Assembly: GCF_030718205.1 (NCBI RefSeq)
Contig: NZ_JAUZQF010000013.1
Coordinates: 186,001 to 250,000 of the forward strand
Source of the DNA: Nonomuraea turcica
GTDB taxonomy: Bacteria > Actinomycetota > Actinomycetes > Streptosporangiales > Streptosporangiaceae
Direction of reading: 5' to 3'
Length of the DNA: 64,000 bases
Both the position numbers and the translations under genes were made by a program. How positions within the stretch are numbered: the stretch's first letter is position 1; each line of letters starts with the position of its first letter. Under the pieces are notes generated by a model that did not search any database, had not been told where the DNA came from, and saw nothing but the letters and a program-made list of their open reading frames with translations. Below, piece by piece: positions 1-6,721 of the stretch.

Positions 1-406
1 TGTTGGACGGCTGGATATTCGCCTCTAGGCGGTGCAGCGCGAGCTCGCCGAAGGCGTATTGGACGAGCAGCCGCAGGCCCTCGGTCATGTAGCCGCGGCC
101 GGCCGTGGCCGCGTAGGCGTTGTAACCGAGGGTGCCGGCTTGATGGGTGCCCCGGACGATGTTGTTGATGTTGGCCCGCCCGGCGATCGCGCCGGTGTCG
201 AGACGGCAGATCAGGAACCCGTCGTGCGCGGGGCCGATGAAGCGCTCGATGTACGCGTCGAAGGCCTCAGGTGTGGTGATGGGCGGGCCGGGCATCCACG
301 GTGCGAGGAACTCCGCGCTCTCCCTGTTCAGGGCCAGGAACTCGGAGCGGTCCCGCCGGGAGACGCGGCGGATGCCGACGTGGCTGCCGTGGGCCAGGTA
401 GGTCAT
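1..406 (-). CDS. GNAT N-acetyltransferase (RimJ/RimL-like), 3' end cut by window edge
   Basis: Partial gene of 135 codons; its C-terminus lies beyond the left edge. The start is the ATG at 406-404. The protein begins MTYLAHGSHVGIRRVSRRD and contains EFLAPWMP and a FDAYIER helix. The later strand GYNAYAATAGRGYMTEGLRL matches the RimJ/RimL acetyltransferase family, where the GRGYMTEG stretch is the acetyl-CoA pyrophosphate-binding loop and the following LHRLEANI strand is characteristic. The family acetylates N-terminal or small-molecule amino groups using acetyl-CoA; the substrate cannot be read from the sequence. No operon partner is visible, since the next gene is divergent. Family assignment is good; function is only general. 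Confidence 0.8.
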   Translation of the reverse strand, partial: MTYLAHGSHVGIRRVSRRDRSEFLALNRESAEFLAPWMPGPPITTPEAFDAYIERFIGPAHDGFLICRLDTGAIAGRANINNIVRGTHQAGTLGYNAYAATAGRGYMTEGLRLLVQYAFGELALHRLEANIQPSN

Positions 407-477
407 TCACGTGATCTTACGCCTGGCGAATTGCGCGGGTGATGGTCGGATTTCGCCGTGATTGCGATACTCGCTTC

Positions 478-870
478 ATGGATGAGGTGCTCCCCGCGAC
501 GCTGCAGCCCGTGCTCAGGGACCTCTACGCGACCTGCCGGGTACGCCCCACCGTCCGGTTCGCCGACGTGCGGAGTTGGGAGGAGCGGTTCCTTTGGTTG
601 CACGCCCCGGACGGAAGCGGGCAGGGGATCCGCCTCCACGGCGATGGCGACGCCGCCTCCCAAACAGCGGACTTCGCTGATCAGGTCCAGGAGTGGGCGG
701 TCGAAGCCCTGTGGCAGGAGGGTTTGCCGGCGGTGTGGCCGCACTGTCCGATGCATCCTGACACGCACCCGCTGAGCGCCGCGGTCGTCCAGGACAAGGC
801 CGTGTGGTTGTGCCCCCACACCAAGAAGCTCATCGCCGCCATCGGGCGGCTACAGGAGCAGGAAGGCTGA
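478..870 (+). CDS. conserved hypothetical protein
   Basis: A 130-residue protein starting at the ATG at 478 (MDEVLPATLQPVLRDLYAT). An in-frame ATG at 439 is less likely because the extra residues look non-coding. No strong ribosome binding site is visible. The protein is acidic and soluble, with no signal peptide or membrane segment. Its most distinctive part is WPHCPMHPDTHPLSA followed by VWLCPHT, with two Cys and three His that could bind a metal (inference). I do not recognise a named family. The gene is divergent from the acetyltransferase and convergent with the next gene, with a strong hairpin between them. Confidence 0.6.
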   Translation: MDEVLPATLQPVLRDLYATCRVRPTVRFADVRSWEERFLWLHAPDGSGQGIRLHGDGDAASQTADFADQVQEWAVEALWQEGLPAVWPHCPMHPDTHPLSAAVVQDKAVWLCPHTKKLIAAIGRLQEQEG

Positions 871-877
871 GCAGCAA

Positions 878-920
878 GAAGCGCTCCCCGCGGGACCTGT
901 CGTCCCGGGGAGAGCGCTTC
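878..920. terminator. bidirectional hairpin terminator
   Basis: GAAGCGCT-CCCC-GCGGGAC pairs with GTCCC-GGGGAGAGCGCTTC around a CTGTC loop, giving a long GC-rich stem with one small bulge. It sits exactly between two convergent genes, as expected for a shared terminator. There is no U-tract, which is usual in high-GC actinobacteria. Confidence 0.75.
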
Positions 921-933
921 TGGAAATGCTTGC

Positions 934-2301
934 TTACCAGTCGCCGCCGAAGTCTCCGCCTCCGAAGTCTCCGCCGCCGCCGAAGTCGCCCCAGCCGCCG
1001 CCGTCGCCACCGCCGAAGTCTCCGGCTCCGGCGTCAGCGGCACCCTCGGCATAACCGGCGCCGTAGCCGCCCATGCCCCAGCCGCCGCTCAGCATGCTGC
1101 CCATCATGGTGCCGATGAACATGCCGGTCATGATGTCGCCGAAGCCGCCGTAGTAGCCGTACGCGTACGGCTGGTAGGCCGGGCCCGCGTCGTAGTAGGG
1201 CCGGCGCTGGCCGTCGACCATGACCTCGCGCATCTGCGGGTCGAAGCCGCGCTCCACGGCCTCGGCGTCCGCGCGGCAGGCGGGCACGTCGCGGACCGCG
1301 CCGCCGGGCGGGGCCCAGCGCACGTCACGGGCCGACGGGCCGTGCTGCGGGTTGAAGAAGCAGGGGGCGCGCCGCTCGGGGACCGGCTCGTCGTTGACCT
1401 TGGCCTTGACCACGGCGAGCGCGTAGCGGCCGTCCTCGAGGGTCTGGGTGACCTCGCGGACCTGGTCGACACGCTGGATGGTGGCCAGCTGGGTCTTGGC
1501 CTTCTCGTAGGAGTCGAGTGCCGTCTGCCACTCGTCGATGTGCTTGCCGCCCTCGCCGGAGAGGGCGACGTCGGCGTCGACGGCGGTGATCTCCTCGCCG
1601 AGCTTGGTGACGTCCTCGTCCACGGTCTGCTTGACCGCGGCCAGGTCCTTGGCCTCCTGGATGGCGCGCTTCTTCTTCTTGTTGCTGGAGTAGAGGAAGT
1701 AACCGCCACCGCCGACCAGGACCAGCACGCCCAGGCCGATCAGCGCGGCGGTGCCGCCGGCGCCCGGGTTGGCCTGGCTGCCGCTGTCGAGCGCCGTGCG
1801 CGTCTTGCCCGCGACGGCGGCGTCGACCCGGTTGGTGAAGTCCTTCATGCCATCGACGACGTCGGAGTTGGCGGTGACGGCGCGCTGCGCCAGCTCACCC
1901 GCGAGGCCGCTCTGGCGGATGGCGCTCGAGGCGGCGAACAACGTCTGGCCGTCGAGCACCGCGATGGTGGCGCGGGGCCGGCCCGCACCGGCCAGCGCGG
2001 TGTTGAGCGAGGTCATGAACGGTGCAATGGTGGAGTTGTCCACTGTGCCGTCGGGGAGTGCCACAGCATAGATTTTGCTGTCCGCCCCCTTCAGCGCGTC
2101 ACTGATCTCACTCTGCTGGTCCGACGTCAAGGGCGAGCCGGACACCACGTATAGCGGGTTGTTCTTCCAGTTGGACACCACCGACTGAGCGTCAGGGGGA
2201 GCCGCCGCCGCGTTGGCGGCAGGGGACAGCGCAAGAACGACGATTAGACCGGTGATCAGAGCCGCGATCGCGGCCCCTGCTCGGCGCAGCGAATGGGTCA
2301 T
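934..2301 (-). CDS. secreted/membrane-anchored protein with TPM-like ectodomain and glycine-rich tail
   Basis: 455 residues from an ATG at 2301 that follows GGAGG at good spacing; the longer in-frame extension lacks these signals. A signal peptide covers about residues 1-31 (AALITGLIVVLALSPAANA). Residues 40-150 form an extracellular domain that may be TPM-like. A membrane helix lies at about 184-205, then a basic KKKKR stop-transfer and a predicted coiled coil (205-300). A motif with Cys314 (APCFFNPQHGPS) and Cys342 (VPACRADA) follows, then a Tyr/Gly/Met-rich region and a tail of GDFGGG repeats. The family is seen in actinobacteria but I know no established function. It appears to be a single-gene unit ending at a shared terminator. 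Confidence 0.65.
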   Translation of the reverse strand: MTHSLRRAGAAIAALITGLIVVLALSPAANAAAAPPDAQSVVSNWKNNPLYVVSGSPLTSDQQSEISDALKGADSKIYAVALPDGTVDNSTIAPFMTSLNTALAGAGRPRATIAVLDGQTLFAASSAIRQSGLAGELAQRAVTANSDVVDGMKDFTNRVDAAVAGKTRTALDSGSQANPGAGGTAALIGLGVLVLVGGGGYFLYSSNKKKKRAIQEAKDLAAVKQTVDEDVTKLGEEITAVDADVALSGEGGKHIDEWQTALDSYEKAKTQLATIQRVDQVREVTQTLEDGRYALAVVKAKVNDEPVPERRAPCFFNPQHGPSARDVRWAPPGGAVRDVPACRADAEAVERGFDPQMREVMVDGQRRPYYDAGPAYQPYAYGYYGGFGDIMTGMFIGTMMGSMLSGGWGMGGYGAGYAEGAADAGAGDFGGGDGGGWGDFGGGGDFGGGDFGGDW

Positions 2302-2328
2302 TGGCAGCAAGCCTCCTTCGCCCTTGAG

Positions 2329-2354
2329 GACGAATGGGCGGTCGGCAAAGTTCC
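2329..2354 (-). promoter_or_regulatory. candidate ECF-sigma promoter for the glycine-tailed membrane protein
   Basis: On the minus strand, GGAAC (2354-2350) and CGTC (2332-2329) are separated by 17 nt. This fits the general GGAAC-N16/17-CGTC pattern of ECF sigma factors, which often control envelope genes. The start codon lies about 28 nt downstream. It is a pattern match only; no promoter mapping is available. Confidence 0.3.
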
Positions 2355-2471
2355 TCACTGCGCACGTTACCCGCCGGAAAGCGCGGAGGCGCACACCCTC
2401 GACGAAGATCCTGGGGCCGCGAATTCTCTTACTCGCCCCATTGACATCGAGTAAACGTCATGCGCGATCCG

Positions 2472-4220
2472 CTACGAGTCCTTGATCTCGCAGATCACCG
2501 CGCCTGACGTCACGGTCTGGCCCACGGCAGCCGTGAGACCGGTGATCGTGCCGGACTTGTGCGCGGCCAGCGGCTGCTCCATCTTCATGGCTTCCAGCAC
2601 CACGACCGTGTCGCCTTCGGTCACCGTGTCCCCGTCGGCGGCCACGACCTTGACGATCGTGCCCTGCATCGGGCTCACCAGCGAGTCGCCGCCCGCCGCC
2701 GGCTTCTTCGCCGTGCCGCCGCCGCGCCGGTGCGGCGCCTTGTTCGCCGCAGGCGTAGCGGTGGAGGTGCCGAGGCCCGCGGGCAGGACCACCTCCAGGC
2801 GTTTGCCGCCGACCTCCACCGTCACCGTCTCGCGCGATGGGGCCTCGGCCGCGGCCACGTCCTCCGCGTACGGCGGGATCGTGTTGTCCCACTCGGTCTC
2901 GATCCAGCGCGTGTGGATGGAGAACGGCGCCGAGGTGAAGGCCGGGTCGGTGACGACGGCCCGGTGGAACGGCAGCACCGTCGGCATTCCGGAGATCTCG
3001 AACTCGGCCAGCGCCCGCCGCGACCGCTCCAGCGCCTCCTGCCGGGTGCGCCCGGTCACGATCAGCTTGGCCACCAGCGAGTCGAAGGCGCCCGGCACCG
3101 TCTCACCCTGCTCGTAGCCGGTGTCCAGGCGCACGCCTGGACCGGAGGGGGCACGCCAGTCGGTGATGGTGCCGGGGGCGGGCAGGAAGCCCCGTCCCGC
3201 GTCCTCGGCGTTGATCCGGAACTCGAGGGAATGGCCGCGCAGGGCCGGGTCGTCGTAGCCCAGCGGCTCGCCGTCGGCGATGCGGAACATCTCCCGTACG
3301 AGGTCGATGCCGGAGACCTCCTCGGTCACCGGGTGCTCGACCTGCAGGCGGGTGTTGACCTCCAGGAAGGAGACCGTGCCGTCCTGGCCGACGAGGAACT
3401 CGCAGGTCCCTGCCCCGACATATCCGGCTTCGCGCAGGATGGCCTTGGAGCTGTCGCGCAGCAGCCGCTCCTGCTCGGCCGACAGGAACGGCGCGGGTGC
3501 CTCCTCGACCAGCTTCTGATGGCGGCGCTGCAGCGAGCAGTCGCGGGTGGAGACCACGACCACGGCGCCGTGCGCGTCGGCCAGGCACTGGGTCTCCACG
3601 TGCCGGGGCCGGTCCAGGTAGCGCTCCACGAAGCACTCGCCCCGGCCGAAGGCCGACACCGCCTCGCGCACCGCGCTGTCGTACAGGTCGGGGATCTCCT
3701 CCAGCGTCCTGGCGACCTTCAGCCCGCGCCCGCCGCCGCCGTACGCGGCCTTGATCGCGATCGGCAGCCCGTGCTCCTCGGCGAAGGCCACCACCTCGTC
3801 GACCCCGGACACCGGGTCCTTGGTGCCCGCGACCAGCGGCGCGCCGACCTTCTGCGCGATGTGCCTGGCCTGCACCTTGTCGCCGAGAGCGGCGATCGCG
3901 GCCGGCGGCGGTCCGATCCAGATCAGGCCCGCGTCCATGACGGCCTGAGCGAAGGCGGCGTTCTCGGCCAGGAATCCGTATCCGGGATGCACGGCGTCGG
4001 CACCGGAGCGGGCGGCCACGTCCAGCAGTTTGGCGATGTCGAGGTAGGTCTCCGCAGGGGACTGCCCGGCCAGTGCGTACGCCTCGTCGGCCACCCTGAC
4101 GTGCAGTGCGTCGAGGTCCTGGTCGGCGTAGACGGCCACGCTCGCGATACCGGCGTCCTTGCACGCGCGGGCCACCCGTACGGCGATCTCGCCACGGTTG
4201 GCGATCAGAACCTTCCGCAC
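2472..4220 (-). CDS. acyl-CoA carboxylase alpha subunit (biotin carboxylase + BCCP)
   Basis: 582 residues. The biotin carboxylase half starts MRKVLIANRGEIAVRVARA and carries the ATP-grasp glycine loop AYGGGGRGLKV and the EVNTRLQVEHPVTEE active-site motif. The C-terminal biotinyl domain has the EAMKMEQPL biotinylation site, with the modified Lys in AMKM. A Pro/Ala/Lys-rich linker joins the halves. Such subunits carboxylate biotin with ATP and bicarbonate and pair with a separate carboxyltransferase to make malonyl-, methylmalonyl- or related CoA esters. No beta subunit lies next to it; the beta and epsilon genes of this window are 53 kb away. The upstream SDR gene is 24 nt away on the same strand, suggesting an operon. 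Acyl specificity cannot be read. Confidence 0.93.
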   Translation of the reverse strand: MRKVLIANRGEIAVRVARACKDAGIASVAVYADQDLDALHVRVADEAYALAGQSPAETYLDIAKLLDVAARSGADAVHPGYGFLAENAAFAQAVMDAGLIWIGPPPAAIAALGDKVQARHIAQKVGAPLVAGTKDPVSGVDEVVAFAEEHGLPIAIKAAYGGGGRGLKVARTLEEIPDLYDSAVREAVSAFGRGECFVERYLDRPRHVETQCLADAHGAVVVVSTRDCSLQRRHQKLVEEAPAPFLSAEQERLLRDSSKAILREAGYVGAGTCEFLVGQDGTVSFLEVNTRLQVEHPVTEEVSGIDLVREMFRIADGEPLGYDDPALRGHSLEFRINAEDAGRGFLPAPGTITDWRAPSGPGVRLDTGYEQGETVPGAFDSLVAKLIVTGRTRQEALERSRRALAEFEISGMPTVLPFHRAVVTDPAFTSAPFSIHTRWIETEWDNTIPPYAEDVAAAEAPSRETVTVEVGGKRLEVVLPAGLGTSTATPAANKAPHRRGGGTAKKPAAGGDSLVSPMQGTIVKVVAADGDTVTEGDTVVVLEAMKMEQPLAAHKSGTITGLTAAVGQTVTSGAVICEIKDS

Positions 4221-4244
4221 CGATGTCCGTCCTTCCTGTGAGAG

Positions 4245-4964
4245 TCAGCGGCCCAGGTACGCGCCGCCATTGACATGGAGCACCTGCCCGGTGACGTGCC
4301 CTGCTCCCGCGGAGGCGAGGTACAGAACGGTATCCGCGACGTCGGACGGGGTGCCAGGGCGGCCGTTGCGCGTGTTCTCCACACGAGCTCTGATGCCCTG
4401 CTGCGTGAGGCGGCCGCGGAAGAACTCGGTGTCCAGCACCAGGCCGGGGGAGACGACGTTCGCGGTGATGCCCCTGGGGCCCAGCTCGGCGGCCACGTCG
4501 GCGGTCCAGGACTCGATGGCGGCTTTGGCGGCGCCGTACGAGCCGGAGCCGGTGCCCCTGGCGGCGATCGAGCCGAGCGAGACGATCCTGCCGCCGTCGT
4601 TCATCCGCGGCGCCAGCGCGGCCGTGACGAGCACGGCGGACATCAGGTTGGCGTTGAGGTTGGCCCACCACGCCTCGGCCACGTCCATCAGGTCATCCGA
4701 CTGCCTGCGGTCCAGGTTGGTGTTGCCGCCGGCGTTGTTGACCAGCACGTCCACCTGCGGCGGCAGGCTGTCGAGCGCGTCCTTGACGGCGACGGGGCTC
4801 GCGGCGTCGAAGGCCGCGTAGGCCGCCCCCAGGCGTTCGGCGGCCTCCTTCAGCACATGCTCGCGGCGGCCGGTGATCGTGACGTGGTCGCCCAGCGAGG
4901 CGAACGCCGCGGCGATCGCGTATCCGATCCCGGTGCCGCCGCCGGTCACCACAACCTCGCGCAT
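4245..4964 (-). CDS. SDR-family oxidoreductase (FabG-like)
   Basis: 239 residues with a classical short-chain dehydrogenase layout. The TGGGTGIG dinucleotide-binding loop is at residues 7-14, the NNAG motif near residue 77, the catalytic Ser in SLGSIAARG, and YGAAK with the catalytic Tyr and Lys. The C-terminal GHVTGQVLHVNGGAYLG is typical. The TGRR after the second strand favours NADPH (inference). It is probably co-transcribed with the downstream carboxylase alpha subunit, so a role in acyl-CoA or fatty-acid metabolism is plausible. The substrate is unknown. Confidence 0.88.
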   Translation of the reverse strand: MREVVVTGGGTGIGYAIAAAFASLGDHVTITGRREHVLKEAAERLGAAYAAFDAASPVAVKDALDSLPPQVDVLVNNAGGNTNLDRRQSDDLMDVAEAWWANLNANLMSAVLVTAALAPRMNDGGRIVSLGSIAARGTGSGSYGAAKAAIESWTADVAAELGPRGITANVVSPGLVLDTEFFRGRLTQQGIRARVENTRNGRPGTPSDVADTVLYLASAGAGHVTGQVLHVNGGAYLGR

Positions 4965-5054
4965 GTCCGGACTGCTCCCGTCAAATCAGAATCTTCCTCT
5001 GGAAGACCATAGCCGCTCGGTATAACCACGACGACGCCCGGTGCACCCCCTTTA

Positions 5055-5074
5055 GTGTGATGGCGCTTTCACAC
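5055..5074. promoter_or_regulatory. inverted repeat upstream of WXG100 gene
   Basis: GTGTGA-N8-TCACAC is a perfect 6-bp inverted repeat ending 15 nt before the ATG of the WXG100 gene and just upstream of its AGGAGG. It resembles a CRP-type half-site pair but with an 8-nt rather than 6-nt spacer. Its position could allow it to act as an operator. Confidence 0.3.
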
Positions 5075-5089
5075 GGTCAGGAGGTATGC

Positions 5090-5362
5090 ATGAGCCAGAG
5101 TATGCTCGGCGGCGATCCCGCAGAAATGCAGCAGATGGCGACCCAGTTCACGCAGCAGTCGGAGGCGGTCCGCACCACGATGACCGCGCTCGACCGTGAG
5201 GCCGCCAAGGTCGGCACGGCGTGGACGGGCCCCGGAGCCCAGCGTTTCCAGCAGGCCTGGCAGAACTACCGCACGGCCTTCCAGCGGATGACCGAGGAGC
5301 TACAGGAGGCCTCTCGCGTCATCGGCACCTACCGGCAGAACATCGAGTCTGCCACGAAATGA
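5090..5362 (+). CDS. WXG100 family T7SS protein
   Basis: 90 residues from the ATG at 5090, preceded by AGGAGG with a 5-nt spacer; the upstream in-frame ATG at 5057 would add an unlikely extension. The protein is two amphipathic helices joined by a turn at AWTGPGAQRF, which carries the WXG signature. Length and lack of a signal peptide match ESAT-6/CFP-10-like proteins, which are exported folded as dimers by T7SS. It stands directly upstream of the mycosin gene. It may be a homodimer, since no partner is adjacent. Confidence 0.9.
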   Translation: MSQSMLGGDPAEMQQMATQFTQQSEAVRTTMTALDREAAKVGTAWTGPGAQRFQQAWQNYRTAFQRMTEELQEASRVIGTYRQNIESATK

Positions 5363-5454
5363 GCAACGGGACGGGGCCCTGGCGTCGCGCCGCTGGGGCT
5401 TCTTTCCGTTGAACCGGGCCAGCGACCGAATCGGGCAAGCTACGCTTTTTCGCC

Positions 5455-6594
5455 ATGATTGGTCGCGCCTTCCTGGCGAGCCTCCTCGCCCTGCAGGTCC
5501 CGCTGGCGCCCGCGGCCGCCCGTGAGGCCTGCGATCCACCCCGGGGTGTCATGCAGAGCGGTGAGTCCTGGGCGCAGAAACGGCTCGACCCCAGACGGGT
5601 CTGGTCGCTGTCCACGGGCGCGGGCGTGCGCGTGGCGATCATCGACAGCGGCGTCGACCTGCAGCATCCGCAGATCCGCCTGGCGGGCAGGGCCGATCTC
5701 ACCGGCACCGGCTACCGCGACTGCCTGGGGCACGGGACCGCGGTGGCGGGCATCATCGGCGCCCAGTACATGCAGGGCGTCCTCTTCTACGGCATGGCGC
5801 CGGGCGCGCGGCTGCTGTCGTACAAGCAGACGAACGCCGAGCGGTCCGACGGTCTCGACCTGCTGGTCAGGGCCATCAAGTCCGCCGCCGACCAGGGGTC
5901 CAAGGTCATCAACGTGTCGATCGCGACGAGCGACCAGCCCGCGCTCAAGGCGGCCGTGGAGTACGCGCTCGCCAAGGACGTGGTCATCGTGGCCGCCGCG
6001 GGCAACGTCAAGGACGAGGACGGCACCCCCTTGCCCGACTACCCGGCGTCCTACGAGGGCGTCCTGGCCGTGGGCGCGGCCGGGCCGAACGGCCTCCTGT
6101 CCGAATTCTCCAACCCCAAGTCGTCTGTCGCCGTGCTCGGCCCAGGCCAGGGTGTCACCTCGACCTGGCCGGGGGGCTCCTATTACAAGGACCTCAAGGG
6201 GACCAGCTACGCGGCCCCGTACGTGTCCGGGGTCGCGGCGCTCGTCCGTGCCCGCTTCCCCACCCTGGACCAGGCCCAGGTCCGGCAGCGCATCATCGCG
6301 ACGGCCGACGGCGCCACCGGCGTGGGAAAGGGGGCCGGGATGGTCAACCCCATGCAGGCGGTCAGCGCGGTCCTTCCCTTCGAGCCCGCCGGCGCTCCCG
6401 TGGTCGCCCCGCCACCGGCCAGCCCGCTCCCGCCGGGCACCGTGGCCAAGGCGCCGCCCGTGGACCGGGACGCGATCGACCTCGCCCTGATCATCGCCGG
6501 GTCGGCGCTGGGGCTGGCGCTGCTCGTGGCGGTCGCCCGCGTCATGATCCCCATGGGGCGCCGCAGGGGATGGCGGCCCGGGCAGGCGGAGTGA
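5455..6594 (+). CDS. mycP: type VII secretion mycosin (subtilisin-like S8 protease)
   Basis: 379 residues. A signal peptide (about 1-22, ending APAAA) leads into an S8 domain with the full triad: Asp64 in AIIDSGVD, His93 in LGHGTAVAG and Ser251 in GTSYAAP. The oxyanion Asn is in VAAAGN near 184. A Pro-rich linker and a C-terminal membrane helix (about 344-368, followed by GRRRGWR) anchor it outside the cell. Mycosins are essential membrane proteases of ESX/T7SS systems. No ribosome binding site precedes the ATG, but TACGCT lies 8 nt upstream of it, the spacing of a -10 element for a leaderless mRNA (inference). Identity is firm. Confidence 0.93.
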   Translation: MIGRAFLASLLALQVPLAPAAAREACDPPRGVMQSGESWAQKRLDPRRVWSLSTGAGVRVAIIDSGVDLQHPQIRLAGRADLTGTGYRDCLGHGTAVAGIIGAQYMQGVLFYGMAPGARLLSYKQTNAERSDGLDLLVRAIKSAADQGSKVINVSIATSDQPALKAAVEYALAKDVVIVAAAGNVKDEDGTPLPDYPASYEGVLAVGAAGPNGLLSEFSNPKSSVAVLGPGQGVTSTWPGGSYYKDLKGTSYAAPYVSGVAALVRARFPTLDQAQVRQRIIATADGATGVGKGAGMVNPMQAVSAVLPFEPAGAPVVAPPPASPLPPGTVAKAPPVDRDAIDLALIIAGSALGLALLVAVARVMIPMGRRRGWRPGQAE

Positions 6595-6626
6595 CCGGCC
6601 TCACAGCGTCTGCAAGGAAACGGGAC

Positions 6627-6710
6627 TGTGAATTGTCGGATAGATCAGTAAACCTCTGATGCTTATGTGACAGATCTGGTTCAATGTGACGAGATCATGC
6701 TTTGCTGTGA
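6627..6710 (+). promoter_or_regulatory. phased TGTGA direct repeats upstream of the pseudokinase
   Basis: TGTGA occurs at 6627, 6666, 6685 and 6706 on the plus strand, at spacings of 39, 19 and 21 nt. These are near multiples of two helical turns. The last copy is 11 nt before the start codon. The pattern suggests cooperative binding of a regulator. It could also include promoter elements; nothing more is certain. Confidence 0.3.
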
Positions 6711-6721
6711 AAGGTCTGGTC

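Noticed and set aside
2559..4241. 560-codon plus-strand open frame opposite the carboxylase alpha subunit
   Set aside because: Its translation is His/Arg/Gly-rich with no domain, and the minus strand encodes a clear biotin carboxylase. It is a shadow frame typical of high-GC DNA.
5055..5074. true CRP-binding site
   Set aside because: The spacer is 8 nt instead of the 6 nt of CRP sites. It is kept only as an unassigned inverted repeat.
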